Part shown: one piece after another, positions 52,551-61,515 of the stretch
How the letters are laid out: every line of letters begins with the position of its first letter
How positions within the stretch are numbered: the stretch's first letter is position 1
From: Mediterraneibacter glycyrrhizinilyticus
GTDB taxonomy: Bacteria > Bacillota > Clostridia > Lachnospirales > Lachnospiraceae
Direction of reading: 5' to 3'
NCBI RefSeq assembly: GCF_015560805.1
Contig: NZ_JADMSO010000003.1
Coordinates: 62,001 to 126,000, forward strand
DNA: 64,000 nucleotides
Made by a program: the position numbers and the translations under genes
The notes under the pieces: generated by a model
Seen by the model: only the letters and a program-made list of their open reading frames with translations
What the model was told of the DNA's origin: nothing
Databases searched by the model: none

Positions 52551-54185
52551 TTAATCTTCATCATCTGTCTCGACGGTATATGTCTGGCGCTTTCTTGCCA
52601 TCTCATCACTCTCGAGGTATTCGTCGTAAGTGGTGATCTTGTCGATCAGTTTGCCGCCCGGTACGATCTCCATAATACGGTTGGCAGTTGTCTGTACGAT
52701 CTGGTGGTCACGGGAAGTAAACAGCAGTACACCCGGGAATTTGATCATTCCGTTGTTCAGCGCCGTGATCGATTCCATATCCAGGTGGTTGGTCGGCTCG
52801 TCAAAGAGCAGGACATTGGCGCCGGAGATCATCATCTTGGAGAGAAGACAACGTACTTTTTCTCCACCGGAAAGTACGGTCAGACGTTTCACTCCGTCTT
52901 CGCCGCCGAAGAGCATCCGACCGAGGAAACCGCGCACATAAGTGGCGTCTTTATTTTCGGAATACTGGGTCAGCCATTCGGTGATCGTATAGTCGTTGTC
53001 AAATTCTCCGCCGAAATCTTTCGGAAAATATGCCTGAGAAGTAGTGATGCCCCATTTGTAAGTTCCCTCGTCCGGTTCCATCTCACCGATCAGGATCTTG
53101 AACAGCACAGTTTTGGCAAGTTCGTTTCCGCCGACAAAAGCAACTTTATCATCATGGTTCAATGTAAAAGTGATGTTGTCGAGGATCTTTTCGCCGTCGA
53201 TCGTCTTGGAAAGCCCCTCTACGGAAAGGACTTCGTTTCCGATCTCACGGTTCGGGCGGAAATCAATATATGGGTACTTCCGGCTGGACGGTTTGATCTC
53301 ATCGAGCTGGATCTTTTCCAGCGCACGTTTTCTGGAAGTCGCCTGTTTGGACTTGGAAGCATTTGCGCTGAACCGGGAAATAAATTCCTGCAGCTCTTTG
53401 ATCTTTTCTTCTTTCTTTTTGTTGGCTTCTTTCATCTGACGGATCAGAAGCTGACTGGATTCGTACCAGAAGTCGTAGTTTCCGGCATAGAGCTGGATCT
53501 TGCCATAGTCAATGTCTGCGATCTGCGTGCAGACTTTGTTCAGGAAGTAACGGTCATGGGATACAACGATGACCGTATTCTCAAAGTTGATCAAGAATTC
53601 TTCCAGCCATGCGATCGCGTCCAGATCCAAATGGTTGGTCGGCTCGTCTAAAAGCAGAATATCCGGATTACCGAACAATGCCTGTGCGAGCAGGACTTTG
53701 ACCTTTTCCGCACCGGTCAAATCTTTTAAGTATTTGTAATGAAGATCGGTCGCGATACCAAGACCGTTCAACAGGTTGGCGGCATCGGATTCTGCGTTCC
53801 AGCCGTCCATAGCGGCAAATTCTGCTTCCAGTTCACTGGCGCGGATCCCGTCTTCATCGGTGAAATCTTCTTTTGCGTAAATAACTTCTTTTTCTTTCAT
53901 GATCTCATAGAGACGGGCATTTCCCATGATGACAGTGTCCAGAACAAGGAACTCGTCATATTTGAAATGATCCTGCTGCAGGAAAGAAAGCCGTTCGCCC
54001 GGAGTGATGACGACTTCGCCGTTGGTTGGTTCTAACTGACCGGATAAGATTTTTAAAAATGTAGATTTTCCGGCGCCGTTGGCACCGATCAGACCGTAGC
54101 AGTTTCCTTCGGTAAACTTAATATTGACATCTTCAAACAGCGCCTTTTTTCCGACGCGCAGCGTGATGTTGTTTGCACTAATCAT
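52551..54185 (-). CDS. ABC-F family ATPase (translation factor type)
   Basis: 544 residues from the ATG at 54185, seven bases from AAGGAG; ATG 54191 is too close. Two ABC modules without membrane spans: Walker A GLIGANGAGKSTFLKIL, signature LTGAEKVKVLLAQALF, Walker B ILLLDEPTNHLDLDA; a charged P-site-tRNA-interaction linker (residues 235-310, KKKEEKIKELQEFI); then a second module with VAFVGGNELAKTVLFKIL, LSGGEKVRCLLS and VLLFDEPTNHLDME. The second P-loop has Ala where Gly normally precedes Lys. ABC-F proteins bind the ribosome E site; this type (YkpA/YbiT-like) is usually not an antibiotic resistance factor. Confidence 0.88.
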   Translation of the reverse strand: MISANNITLRVGKKALFEDVNIKFTEGNCYGLIGANGAGKSTFLKILSGQLEPTNGEVVITPGERLSFLQQDHFKYDEFLVLDTVIMGNARLYEIMKEKEVIYAKEDFTDEDGIRASELEAEFAAMDGWNAESDAANLLNGLGIATDLHYKYLKDLTGAEKVKVLLAQALFGNPDILLLDEPTNHLDLDAIAWLEEFLINFENTVIVVSHDRYFLNKVCTQIADIDYGKIQLYAGNYDFWYESSQLLIRQMKEANKKKEEKIKELQEFISRFSANASKSKQATSRKRALEKIQLDEIKPSSRKYPYIDFRPNREIGNEVLSVEGLSKTIDGEKILDNITFTLNHDDKVAFVGGNELAKTVLFKILIGEMEPDEGTYKWGITTSQAYFPKDFGGEFDNDYTITEWLTQYSENKDATYVRGFLGRMLFGGEDGVKRLTVLSGGEKVRCLLSKMMISGANVLLFDEPTNHLDMESITALNNGMIKFPGVLLFTSRDHQIVQTTANRIMEIVPGGKLIDKITTYDEYLESDEMARKRQTYTVETDDED

Positions 54186-54239
54186 AGTCATTCTCCTTGT
54201 ATTTTGTATTCAATCAAATCCATTTTGACTCTAACGATT

Positions 54240-54269
54240 ATCTTACCATGAGTAGAGGGAAAATAGCAA
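54240..54269 (-). promoter_or_regulatory. promoter for the ABC-F gene
   Basis: Minus strand TTGCTA (54269-54264), 18-bp spacer, TAAGAT (54245-54240). The divergent patatin gene has a TATAAT at 54331-54336 but no good -35. Confidence 0.5.
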
Positions 54270-54361
54270 GGAGTTGTTAAGTATTCGTAAAAATCTTGTT
54301 TTGGAGGTTTATGTATTGGGAAAAACAGTATATAATAGGACGAAGAAAGGTGGGACGAATA

Positions 54362-55219
54362 ATGCAGAACGTAACAATGATATTAGAGGGCGGGGCTACA
54401 AGAGGAGTATTTACTTCCGGTGTTCTGGACTTTCTTATGGAAAAAGAATGGTATCCATCCCATGTGATCGGTGTCTCGGCAGGATCCTGCAATGCAGTGG
54501 ATTATGTGTCGAAGCAGCCGGGACGTACGAGAGACTGTATGATCCCAACGGATAAGAATGGAAAATATATATACGGATTTCGGAAATTTGTAAAAGAAAA
54601 GAGCCTGATGAACATGGATCTGATCTTTGATGAATACCCAAATCGTATTTATCCGTTTGATTTTGATACATTTTTTGAATCCGAGATTACATGTGAAATT
54701 GTAACGACGAACTGTCAGAACGGGCAGGCGGAGTATATGCAGGAGCACAGAGACAGGGAACGTTTGATGCGGCTTTGCAGAGCTTCGAGCAGTATGCCGC
54801 TGATCACACCGATCGTCAATATTGACGGAGTACCGTATCTGGACGGCGGTCTGGCGGATTCGGTTCCGATCGAACATGCTCTTGAGATCGGTAATGAGAA
54901 GATCGTTGTGATATTGACACGCAACAAAGGATACCGGAAAAAGACGATGAGCCGCGGCATGGCGGAGGTGTACAGAAAGGCATACCGATCTTATCCAAGA
55001 CTGGTTCAGGCGATCTTGACGCGGAGTTTTCAGTACAACCGGACGATGAACAAGATCGAACGGATGGAAAGGGAGGGGAAGATCTTCGTACTACGTCCGA
55101 AAGTAAAACCGGTGGCAAGACTGGAGCGGGATGCGGAGACACTGCAGAGATTTTATCAGCATGGATATGACTTGATGGAGCAGGATTTTGAACGTCTGCA
55201 GGCATATCTTGAAAAGTAG
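54362..55219 (+). CDS. patatin-like phospholipase
   Basis: 285 residues from ATG 54362 behind GAAAGGTGGGA. Oxyanion loop LEGGATRGVFTSGVLD, nucleophile elbow GVSAGSCNAV with Ser of G-x-S-x-G, and the dyad Asp in YLDGGLADSVPIE. Patatin enzymes cut acyl chains from phospholipids; no signal peptide or span is seen, so a cytoplasmic role is likely. The gene is 19 bases before ppk. Confidence 0.88.
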   Translation: MQNVTMILEGGATRGVFTSGVLDFLMEKEWYPSHVIGVSAGSCNAVDYVSKQPGRTRDCMIPTDKNGKYIYGFRKFVKEKSLMNMDLIFDEYPNRIYPFDFDTFFESEITCEIVTTNCQNGQAEYMQEHRDRERLMRLCRASSSMPLITPIVNIDGVPYLDGGLADSVPIEHALEIGNEKIVVILTRNKGYRKKTMSRGMAEVYRKAYRSYPRLVQAILTRSFQYNRTMNKIERMEREGKIFVLRPKVKPVARLERDAETLQRFYQHGYDLMEQDFERLQAYLEK

Positions 55220-55238
55220 AAGAGGAGATTCCGGACAG

Positions 55239-57365
55239 ATGAAAGAGAGAGACAATATAAAAAAAGAAGCGCTTCGCTATACACAGAACAGGGAGTTATC
55301 CTGGCTTCGTTTTGATCAGAGAGTGCTGGAAGAAGCGCAGGATCAGAGTGTGCCGCTTTTGGAGCGGATGAAATTTGTATCTATTTTTACAAGCAATCTG
55401 GATGAGTTCTTTATGATCCGCGTGGGAAGTCTGTACGATATGGCTGCGGTGGACAATAAGCAGACTGACAGCCGTTCCGGGATGACGCCGCGGGAGCAGC
55501 TGGATGCGATCTATGACGCGGTGGCGCCGCTTTATAAAGAACGGGATAAGACTTATGCGGAGATCAAGAAGCATCTGGCACAGTACGGAATCTGCGGAAC
55601 GAGTTTTAAAGAACTGGAGACGCAGGAGAAAAAATATGTAAAAAAATATTTCAAAGAACAGATTTTTCCGCTGCTTTCTCCGCAGATCGTCGATGCGAAC
55701 CATCCGTTTCCACATCTATTGAATAAGGAAATCTATGTGATCGCCACATTGAAGCAGGAGAACAGTACGGGAACTACGATCGGAATCGTTCCGGTACCGC
55801 AGTTTATCTCTGATATCGTGTATCTTCCGGGGCAGGACGTGCGCTATATCAGAATGGAAAAAGTGATCATGGAGTTTCTGGAACTGATTTTCAGTCAATA
55901 TGAGGTATCTGACAAAAATTATATCTGCGTCACAAGGAACGCAGATGTTTCGCCGGAAGATGAAGCTTACGCGGATGAAGAGGATTTTCGTTTCATTATG
56001 CGCGAGACGCTGCATAAGAGACGGCGGTTGGCAGCAGTGCGTCTGGAAGTGGCAAATCCGCTGACAAAGGAGATGGAAAAATATCTCTGTGAGAAGCTGG
56101 GCATCGGTCAGAAATGTATTTTCCGCACAAAAATGCCGATGAAGCTGGATTTTATCTTTTCAGTGATCGATAAGATCCCGGCATCGATGAAGCGTCCGCT
56201 GATGGATGAACCGTTTACCCCGCAGCCGTCAGCTTCGGTGGCGGATGGCAGTGTGATGGCACAGGTGAAAAAACGTGATATTTTACTTTCGTATCCATAT
56301 GAGAGTATGGAACCGTTTTTACAGTTGATCAAAGAGGCGTCGAAAGATCCGGATGTGATGACGATCAAGATCACGATCTACCGTCTGGCAAAAAAGAGCC
56401 GTCTTGTGGAATATCTCTGTGCCGCGGCGGAGAACGGAAAAGAAGTTACGGTGCTGATCGAACTGAGAGCGCGGTTTGATGAGCAGAACAATATCGACTG
56501 GTCCGAGCGGATGGAAGAAGCGGGATGTCGGGTGATCTATGGAATCGAGGGATATAAGGTTCACTCAAAAATCTGTCTGATTACATACCGCAGCAGAAAT
56601 GAGATCCGTTACATTACGCAGATCGGGACCGGAAATTACAATGAAAAGACGGCGAAGATGTACACCGATTACTCATTGATGACCGGAGATCAGGGAATCG
56701 GAGAAGATGCGGTTATATTTTTCAAAAATATGGCGATCGGCAATCTGAACGGCGTTTATCAGAATCTGATCGTGTCTCCGACCAGCCTAAAGCAGAAAGT
56801 GTTAAAGCTGATGGACGAAGAGATCCGAAAAGGCAGTGCGGGCAGGATCATTATGAAAATGAATTCCGTGACCGATATGGATTTCATCCGGAAAGCGGCG
56901 GAGGCGTCGAGAGCCGGTGTGAAAGTAGACTTGATCGTCCGGGGAATCTGCTGCATCCTGCCGGGGATTCCGGGGGAGACCGAGAATCTGAAAGTTACAA
57001 GTATTGTGGGACGCTATCTGGAACATCCGCGGGTATTCGTTTTCGGAACGGGAGACGAACAGAAAGTGTATCTCGGATCTGCGGATATGATGACGAGAAA
57101 TACGGAAAAACGTGTGGAAGTAGCGTGTCCGATTTATGATGCGGCGATCAAAAAACGGCTCGTCCGCTATTTGAATATCATGCTTGCAGACAATGTGAAA
57201 GCACGGAAGATGTTGCCGGACGGAACGTATCAGAAAAAGACGGGCGGGGAGCGCACGATCTGTGCCCAGGAATATTTTATGAAAGAGGCATTGGATGCAG
57301 AGCGTCCGGTGAGAACAAAGGAAAAGAAGAATCTGTTGTCCAGGGTACGGAGATGGTTCCGATAA
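55239..57365 (+). CDS. ppk1: polyphosphate kinase 1
   Basis: 708 residues from ATG 55239 (GAGGAG 55223-55228); an earlier in-frame ATG at 55188 overlaps the patatin gene. N domain with NRELSWLRFDQRVLEEAQD and FTSNLDEFFMIRVG; head domain; catalytic C1 domain with YKVHSKICLITYR (phospho-accepting His) and GTGNYNEKTAKMYTDYSL; C2 domain with GSADMMTRNTEKRVEVACPI. It makes polyphosphate from ATP, reversibly. No exopolyphosphatase gene is adjacent. Confidence 0.95.
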   Translation: MKERDNIKKEALRYTQNRELSWLRFDQRVLEEAQDQSVPLLERMKFVSIFTSNLDEFFMIRVGSLYDMAAVDNKQTDSRSGMTPREQLDAIYDAVAPLYKERDKTYAEIKKHLAQYGICGTSFKELETQEKKYVKKYFKEQIFPLLSPQIVDANHPFPHLLNKEIYVIATLKQENSTGTTIGIVPVPQFISDIVYLPGQDVRYIRMEKVIMEFLELIFSQYEVSDKNYICVTRNADVSPEDEAYADEEDFRFIMRETLHKRRRLAAVRLEVANPLTKEMEKYLCEKLGIGQKCIFRTKMPMKLDFIFSVIDKIPASMKRPLMDEPFTPQPSASVADGSVMAQVKKRDILLSYPYESMEPFLQLIKEASKDPDVMTIKITIYRLAKKSRLVEYLCAAAENGKEVTVLIELRARFDEQNNIDWSERMEEAGCRVIYGIEGYKVHSKICLITYRSRNEIRYITQIGTGNYNEKTAKMYTDYSLMTGDQGIGEDAVIFFKNMAIGNLNGVYQNLIVSPTSLKQKVLKLMDEEIRKGSAGRIIMKMNSVTDMDFIRKAAEASRAGVKVDLIVRGICCILPGIPGETENLKVTSIVGRYLEHPRVFVFGTGDEQKVYLGSADMMTRNTEKRVEVACPIYDAAIKKRLVRYLNIMLADNVKARKMLPDGTYQKKTGGERTICAQEYFMKEALDAERPVRTKEKKNLLSRVRRWFR

Positions 57366-57432
57366 TCCAATGACAGATTAACAGCAGAGCGGACAGTTTG
57401 GGATCATGATCAGAAAACAGGAGGGAAAGACA

Positions 57433-58482
57433 ATGAAAGCATTACAGATCCGTGACTTTGGCACGGTTAAAAACGAAGAGATGGGCAGATTGTTTATCAT
57501 GGAAAATGAAGCCGGTACAAAGGCAGCCGTGACGGATTTCGGAGCGGCGCTCGTGAATCTTTTGGTAAAGGATAAAGACGGAATACTGACCGACGTGGTG
57601 CTTGGCTATGATGAGGCGGCAGACTATGAAGCCGGAACACAGTCGCTTGGAGCTACCGTCGGAAGAAATGCCAACCGGATCGGAGGAGCCGCGTTTGAGA
57701 TCAACGGAACCCGGTATGAGTTAGATAAAAATGATAATGAAAAGAATAACCTGCACAGCGGAATGGATTTTTACAACCATCGTATGTGGGAAGCCGAAGA
57801 ACAGGAGGACGGAAAAATCACATTTCTTCTGGAAAGTCCGGATGGGGATCAGGGCTATCCGGGAAATGTGGCTGTCCGTGTGACGTATGAACTGACGGAA
57901 GACAATGAACTTCGGATCACTTATGACGGAACGCCGGATCAGGATACGATCCTGAATCTGACGAACCACAGTTATTTCAATCTCAACGGACATGACAGCG
58001 GGGATGTGCTCGGACACACGGTTGTGTTGGATGCAGATTTTTATACGCGTGCGGACGCAGAGTCGATCCCAACCGGGGAACTGGTCGATGTGACAGGTAC
58101 GCCGATGGACTTCCGCGCGGGAAAAACGATCGGGGAAGAGATCGGAGGAGACTATGAAGCGCTCCGTCTCGGAAACGGGTATGATCATAACTGGGTCTTG
58201 AAAAATGACAGAAAGTTTGCTAAAGTAGCACAGGCAGCGGGGGAGAAGAGCGGGATCGTGATGGAAGTATGGACCGATCTTCCGGGAATGCAGATGTATA
58301 CGGCGAATTTCCTTGATAAGGAAGCCGGAAAAGACGGCGCGGTTTACGGATGCCGTTCTGCGGTATGTTTTGAAACACAGTATTTCCCGGACGCTGTACA
58401 TCATGTGAATTTTGAAAGCCCGATCTGTAAAGCGGATACCTGTTACCATACAGTGACATCTTATCGCTTCCGGACGGCTTAA
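57433..58482 (+). CDS. galM: aldose 1-epimerase (mutarotase)
   Basis: 349 residues from ATG 57433 behind AGGAGGGAAAG. GalM fold with GATVGRNANRIGGA, LHSGMDFYNHRMW, catalytic His in LTNHSYFNLNGH and catalytic Glu in AVCFETQYFPDAVHH. It interconverts alpha and beta anomers of galactose or glucose. It is not beside a Leloir operon here. topB follows directly. Confidence 0.93.
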   Translation: MKALQIRDFGTVKNEEMGRLFIMENEAGTKAAVTDFGAALVNLLVKDKDGILTDVVLGYDEAADYEAGTQSLGATVGRNANRIGGAAFEINGTRYELDKNDNEKNNLHSGMDFYNHRMWEAEEQEDGKITFLLESPDGDQGYPGNVAVRVTYELTEDNELRITYDGTPDQDTILNLTNHSYFNLNGHDSGDVLGHTVVLDADFYTRADAESIPTGELVDVTGTPMDFRAGKTIGEEIGGDYEALRLGNGYDHNWVLKNDRKFAKVAQAAGEKSGIVMEVWTDLPGMQMYTANFLDKEAGKDGAVYGCRSAVCFETQYFPDAVHHVNFESPICKADTCYHTVTSYRFRTA

Positions 58483-58509
58483 GTGAAAGAGAACGGATCA
58501 GAAATATTT

Positions 58510-60615
58510 ATGGGAAAATCAGTATATATAGCAGAGAAGCCGAGCGTAGCTCAGGAATTTGCTAAGGCATTAAAATTGAAGACAAGAAGAGGAGACGGAT
58601 TTCTGGAATCGGAGGAAGCGATCGTGACCTGGTGCGTCGGGCATTTGGTCACGATGAGTTATCCCGAAGAATACGATCCGGCATTGAAAAGGTGGAGTCT
58701 GAATACGCTGCCTTTCATTCCTGAGGAGTTCAAATACGAGGTGATCCCGGCGGTGGCGAAACAGTTCCGGATCGTCAGCGATATTTTGAACCGGGAGGAT
58801 GTGGAACGAATCTATGTGTGCACCGACTCCGGGCGGGAGGGAGAATATATTTACCGTCTCGTTGAACAGCAGGCACATGTGACCGGAAAAGAACGTCGGA
58901 GAGTGTGGATCGATTCTCAGACGGAGGAAGAGATTCTTCGGGGGATCCGCGAGGCGAAAGATCTTTCGGAGTACGACAATTTAAGCGCATCGGCTTATCT
59001 GCGTGCAAAAGAAGATTATCTGATGGGAATTAATTTTTCCCGTCTTTTAACTTTAAAATATGGAAACAGTATTTCAAATTTTTTACATACAAAATATGCC
59101 GTGATTTCGGTTGGCAGGGTGATGACCTGCGTGCTCGGCATGGTCGTGCGCCGGGAGCGGGAAATCCGGGAGTTCGTAAAGACGCCGTTTTACCGGGTGC
59201 TTGCAGGGATCGATGCAGGCGGAAAGACATTCGAGGGAGAGTGGCGGGCGGTTAAAGGCTCCAGATGGTTTGAATCTTTTGATCTTTATAAAGAAAACGG
59301 ATTTAAAGAACGGAAAAAAGCTGAAGAACTGATTGCATATTTGAAAGAGGAAACACCGTTAATCTGCCAGATCACTGCGATCGAAAAAAAGAAAGAAAAG
59401 AAGAATCCTCCGCTTTTATACAATCTTGCGGAATTACAGAATGACTGTTCCAAGCGGTTTAAGATCAGTCCGGATGAGACGCTTCGGATCGTGCAGGAAT
59501 TGTATGAGAAGAAACTGGTGACGTACCCGAGAACAGATGCCCGTGTTTTGTCTACGGCAGTGGCAAAGGAGATCAGCAAAAATCTGAACGGTCTGTCGAA
59601 ATATCCGATGGCGGCGCCGTATCTGCAGGATATTCTGCAGTTTGGAAGCTATAAAGGGCTGGCAAAGACACGGTATGTCAATGACAAGCAGATTACCGAC
59701 CATTATGCGATCATACCGACCGGGCAGGGATTACCGGCGCTGAATTCGGTTTCAGCGACGGCAAAGCATGTCTATGACTGTATCGTGCGACGATTTTTGA
59801 GTATCTTTTATCCTCCGGCAGTCTACCAGAAAGTTGCGCTGACAACACAGATCCGGGGGGAGAGCTTCTTTTCCGGTTTCAAAGTTTTGGCGGAAGAGGG
59901 ATATTTGAAAGTCGTCGGGATTCCTTCAAATAAAAAAGCGACGCAGAACGCCGGAAACGGGGAGAGTACAGAGCGCGCCGATCGTTCAGGAAATGCAGAC
60001 AATGCGGACAGTACAGATAATACAGACAATGATCAGGATCTGGACACCGGATTCTTTCAGGTGATCCAAGGCTTGAAAAAGGGGATGACTCTTCCGGTCA
60101 AGACGCTGGAGATCAAAGAGGGCGAGACGTCTCCGCCAAAACGGTATAATTCGGGATCGATGATCCTGGCGATGGAAAATGCAGGACAACTGATCGAAGC
60201 TGAAGAACTGCGCGCGCAGATCAAAGGAAGCGGGATCGGAACGAGTGCGACGAGAGCAGAAATTTTAAAGAAGCTGATCCATATCAAATATCTGGCGCTG
60301 AATAAAAAGACGCAGATCATTACCCCGACGTTGCAGGGGGAGATGGTATTTGACGTGGTGGAAAACTCGATCAAGTCATTGCTGAACCCGGAATTGACGG
60401 CAAGCTGGGAAAAAGGACTGACCTATGTGGCCGAGGGCGACATCACACCGGAAGAATATATGCGGAAGCTGGATCATTTTATCATCAGCCGGACGAACGG
60501 AGTCAAGGGACTGAACAATCAATACCAGCTGCGGGCATGTTATGAGCGCGTAGCCGGATTTTATAAAAACGGAACAAGCGGAGCAAAACGAGGCAAGAGC
60601 GACAAAAAGAAGTAA
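58510..60615 (+). CDS. topB: DNA topoisomerase III
   Basis: 701 residues. Start ATG 58510 gives the standard GKSVYIAEKPSVAQEFAKAL; the GTG at 58483 directly after galM is possible but neither has a strong ribosome site. Toprim domain with CTDSGREGEYIYRLV, active Tyr in LVTYPRTDARVLS, and GIGTSATRAEILKKL. A low-complexity insert of Asn, Asp, Ser and Thr (about residues 477-520, ADNADSTDNTDNDQD) interrupts the core and probably loops out. No C-terminal zinc fingers; the end is basic (KRGKSDKKK). It separates linked DNA strands; copies are found both in chromosomes and in mobile elements. Confidence 0.93.
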   Translation: MGKSVYIAEKPSVAQEFAKALKLKTRRGDGFLESEEAIVTWCVGHLVTMSYPEEYDPALKRWSLNTLPFIPEEFKYEVIPAVAKQFRIVSDILNREDVERIYVCTDSGREGEYIYRLVEQQAHVTGKERRRVWIDSQTEEEILRGIREAKDLSEYDNLSASAYLRAKEDYLMGINFSRLLTLKYGNSISNFLHTKYAVISVGRVMTCVLGMVVRREREIREFVKTPFYRVLAGIDAGGKTFEGEWRAVKGSRWFESFDLYKENGFKERKKAEELIAYLKEETPLICQITAIEKKKEKKNPPLLYNLAELQNDCSKRFKISPDETLRIVQELYEKKLVTYPRTDARVLSTAVAKEISKNLNGLSKYPMAAPYLQDILQFGSYKGLAKTRYVNDKQITDHYAIIPTGQGLPALNSVSATAKHVYDCIVRRFLSIFYPPAVYQKVALTTQIRGESFFSGFKVLAEEGYLKVVGIPSNKKATQNAGNGESTERADRSGNADNADSTDNTDNDQDLDTGFFQVIQGLKKGMTLPVKTLEIKEGETSPPKRYNSGSMILAMENAGQLIEAEELRAQIKGSGIGTSATRAEILKKLIHIKYLALNKKTQIITPTLQGEMVFDVVENSIKSLLNPELTASWEKGLTYVAEGDITPEEYMRKLDHFIISRTNGVKGLNNQYQLRACYERVAGFYKNGTSGAKRGKSDKKK

Positions 60616-60630
60616 AAGGAGAGCTGGATC

Positions 60631-61308
60631 ATGAAAGGACTTACAGTAAAGGAACTTTATACATTGGACGAGACGATCGCGAAAGATATTTTTGACGGAG
60701 TCACTTATCCGTGGGAAGTGTTGCCGAAGATCGGGAGCTTTATCATGGAATTGGGCAAGACGTTAAGTGAAGACGAATACGAAAAACGCGGAGAGAATAT
60801 CTGGATCGCGAAGTCGGCATCTGTTGCGCCGACTGCTTACATCAACGGACCTGCGATCATCGGAAAAAATGCCGAAGTGCGTCATTGTGCATTTATCCGC
60901 GGCAATGCGATCGTCGGCGAGGGAGCGGTAGTCGGAAATTCTACGGAATTAAAGAATGTCATTTTGTTTAACAAAGTACAGGTTCCGCATTACAATTATG
61001 TGGGGGATTCTGTTCTTGGATTTAAGTCCCACATGGGAGCAGGCTCTATCACTTCCAACGTAAAATCCGATAAAAAGCTTGTCGTAGTGAAAACACCGGA
61101 GGGGATGCTCGAAACTGGAATGAAGAAATTCGGAGCGATGCTTGGAGATGAAGTGGAAGTCGGATGCGGAAGCGTTCTGAATCCGGGAACCGTGGTGGGA
61201 AGCCACAGCAATATTTATCCGCTTTCTTCTGTGCGCGGTTATATTCCGGGAGGAAGCATTTATAAGAAACAAGGCGAAGTTGTGGAAAAAAGAGAAGAAA
61301 CAGTATAA
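60631..61308 (+). CDS. left-handed beta-helix sugar-nucleotide transferase-like protein
   Basis: 225 residues. From residue 60 there are hexapeptide repeats (IWIAKSASVAPTAYINGPAIIGKNAEVRHCAFIRG, NAIVGEGAVVGNSTELKNVIL). The segment QVPHYNYVGDSVLGFKSHMGAGSITSNVKSD strongly resembles the acetyltransferase half of GlmU. The pyrophosphorylase half is absent. It may acetylate or bind a sugar-1-phosphate or act as a scaffold; such stand-alone GlmU-C-like proteins are widespread in Clostridia with unknown roles. Sixteen bases after topB, ends at a strong terminator. Confidence 0.8.
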   Translation: MKGLTVKELYTLDETIAKDIFDGVTYPWEVLPKIGSFIMELGKTLSEDEYEKRGENIWIAKSASVAPTAYINGPAIIGKNAEVRHCAFIRGNAIVGEGAVVGNSTELKNVILFNKVQVPHYNYVGDSVLGFKSHMGAGSITSNVKSDKKLVVVKTPEGMLETGMKKFGAMLGDEVEVGCGSVLNPGTVVGSHSNIYPLSSVRGYIPGGSIYKKQGEVVEKREETV

Positions 61309-61316
61309 AGAAAAGA

Positions 61317-61372
61317 CCGATCAAGAGTGCAAAACACCGCCGAGGGTGTAAGGCTCTTGATCGGGCTTTTTT
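61317..61372 (+). terminator. intrinsic terminator
   Basis: CCGATCAAGAG and CTCTTGATCGG enclose a small inner hairpin (ACACC/GGTGT); a T-rich run follows. Confidence 0.88.
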
Positions 61373-61385
61373 CTTTTTGTATAGG

Positions 61386-61515
61386 GTGTGTCCAGCGAAG
61401 CTGGACCACACTTGCCGGTGCAAGTCCGGGGGTGCCCGAGACCTTGGCGACTGCTTACAATCCCAGAATGTGCCTTTTGGCACTTCCGGTGATTAGAGGT
61501 TGGGGGGGCAAAGGA
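61386..61515 (+). mobile_element. group II intron-like 5' fragment (remnant)
   Basis: It starts GTGTG, closes a stem GTGTGTCCAGC-GAA-GCTGGACCACAC, and runs into TTGCCGGTGCAAGTCCGGG, a pattern I associate with domain I of bacterial group II introns. It begins 14 bases after the terminator T run, the site preferred by class C introns. No reverse transcriptase and no domain V are present, so it is at most a scrap. The right boundary is uncertain; the broken LysR gene reads into it. Confidence 0.35.

Noticed and set aside
52704-53651. 315-codon plus-strand frame within the ABC-F gene
   Set aside because: It is the antisense of conserved ABC motifs and shows no start signal.
61386-61440. Cobalamin riboswitch suggested by GGTGCAAGTCC
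   Set aside because: The B12 box and the other conserved blocks are missing and no cobalamin gene follows; an intron-like origin fits better.
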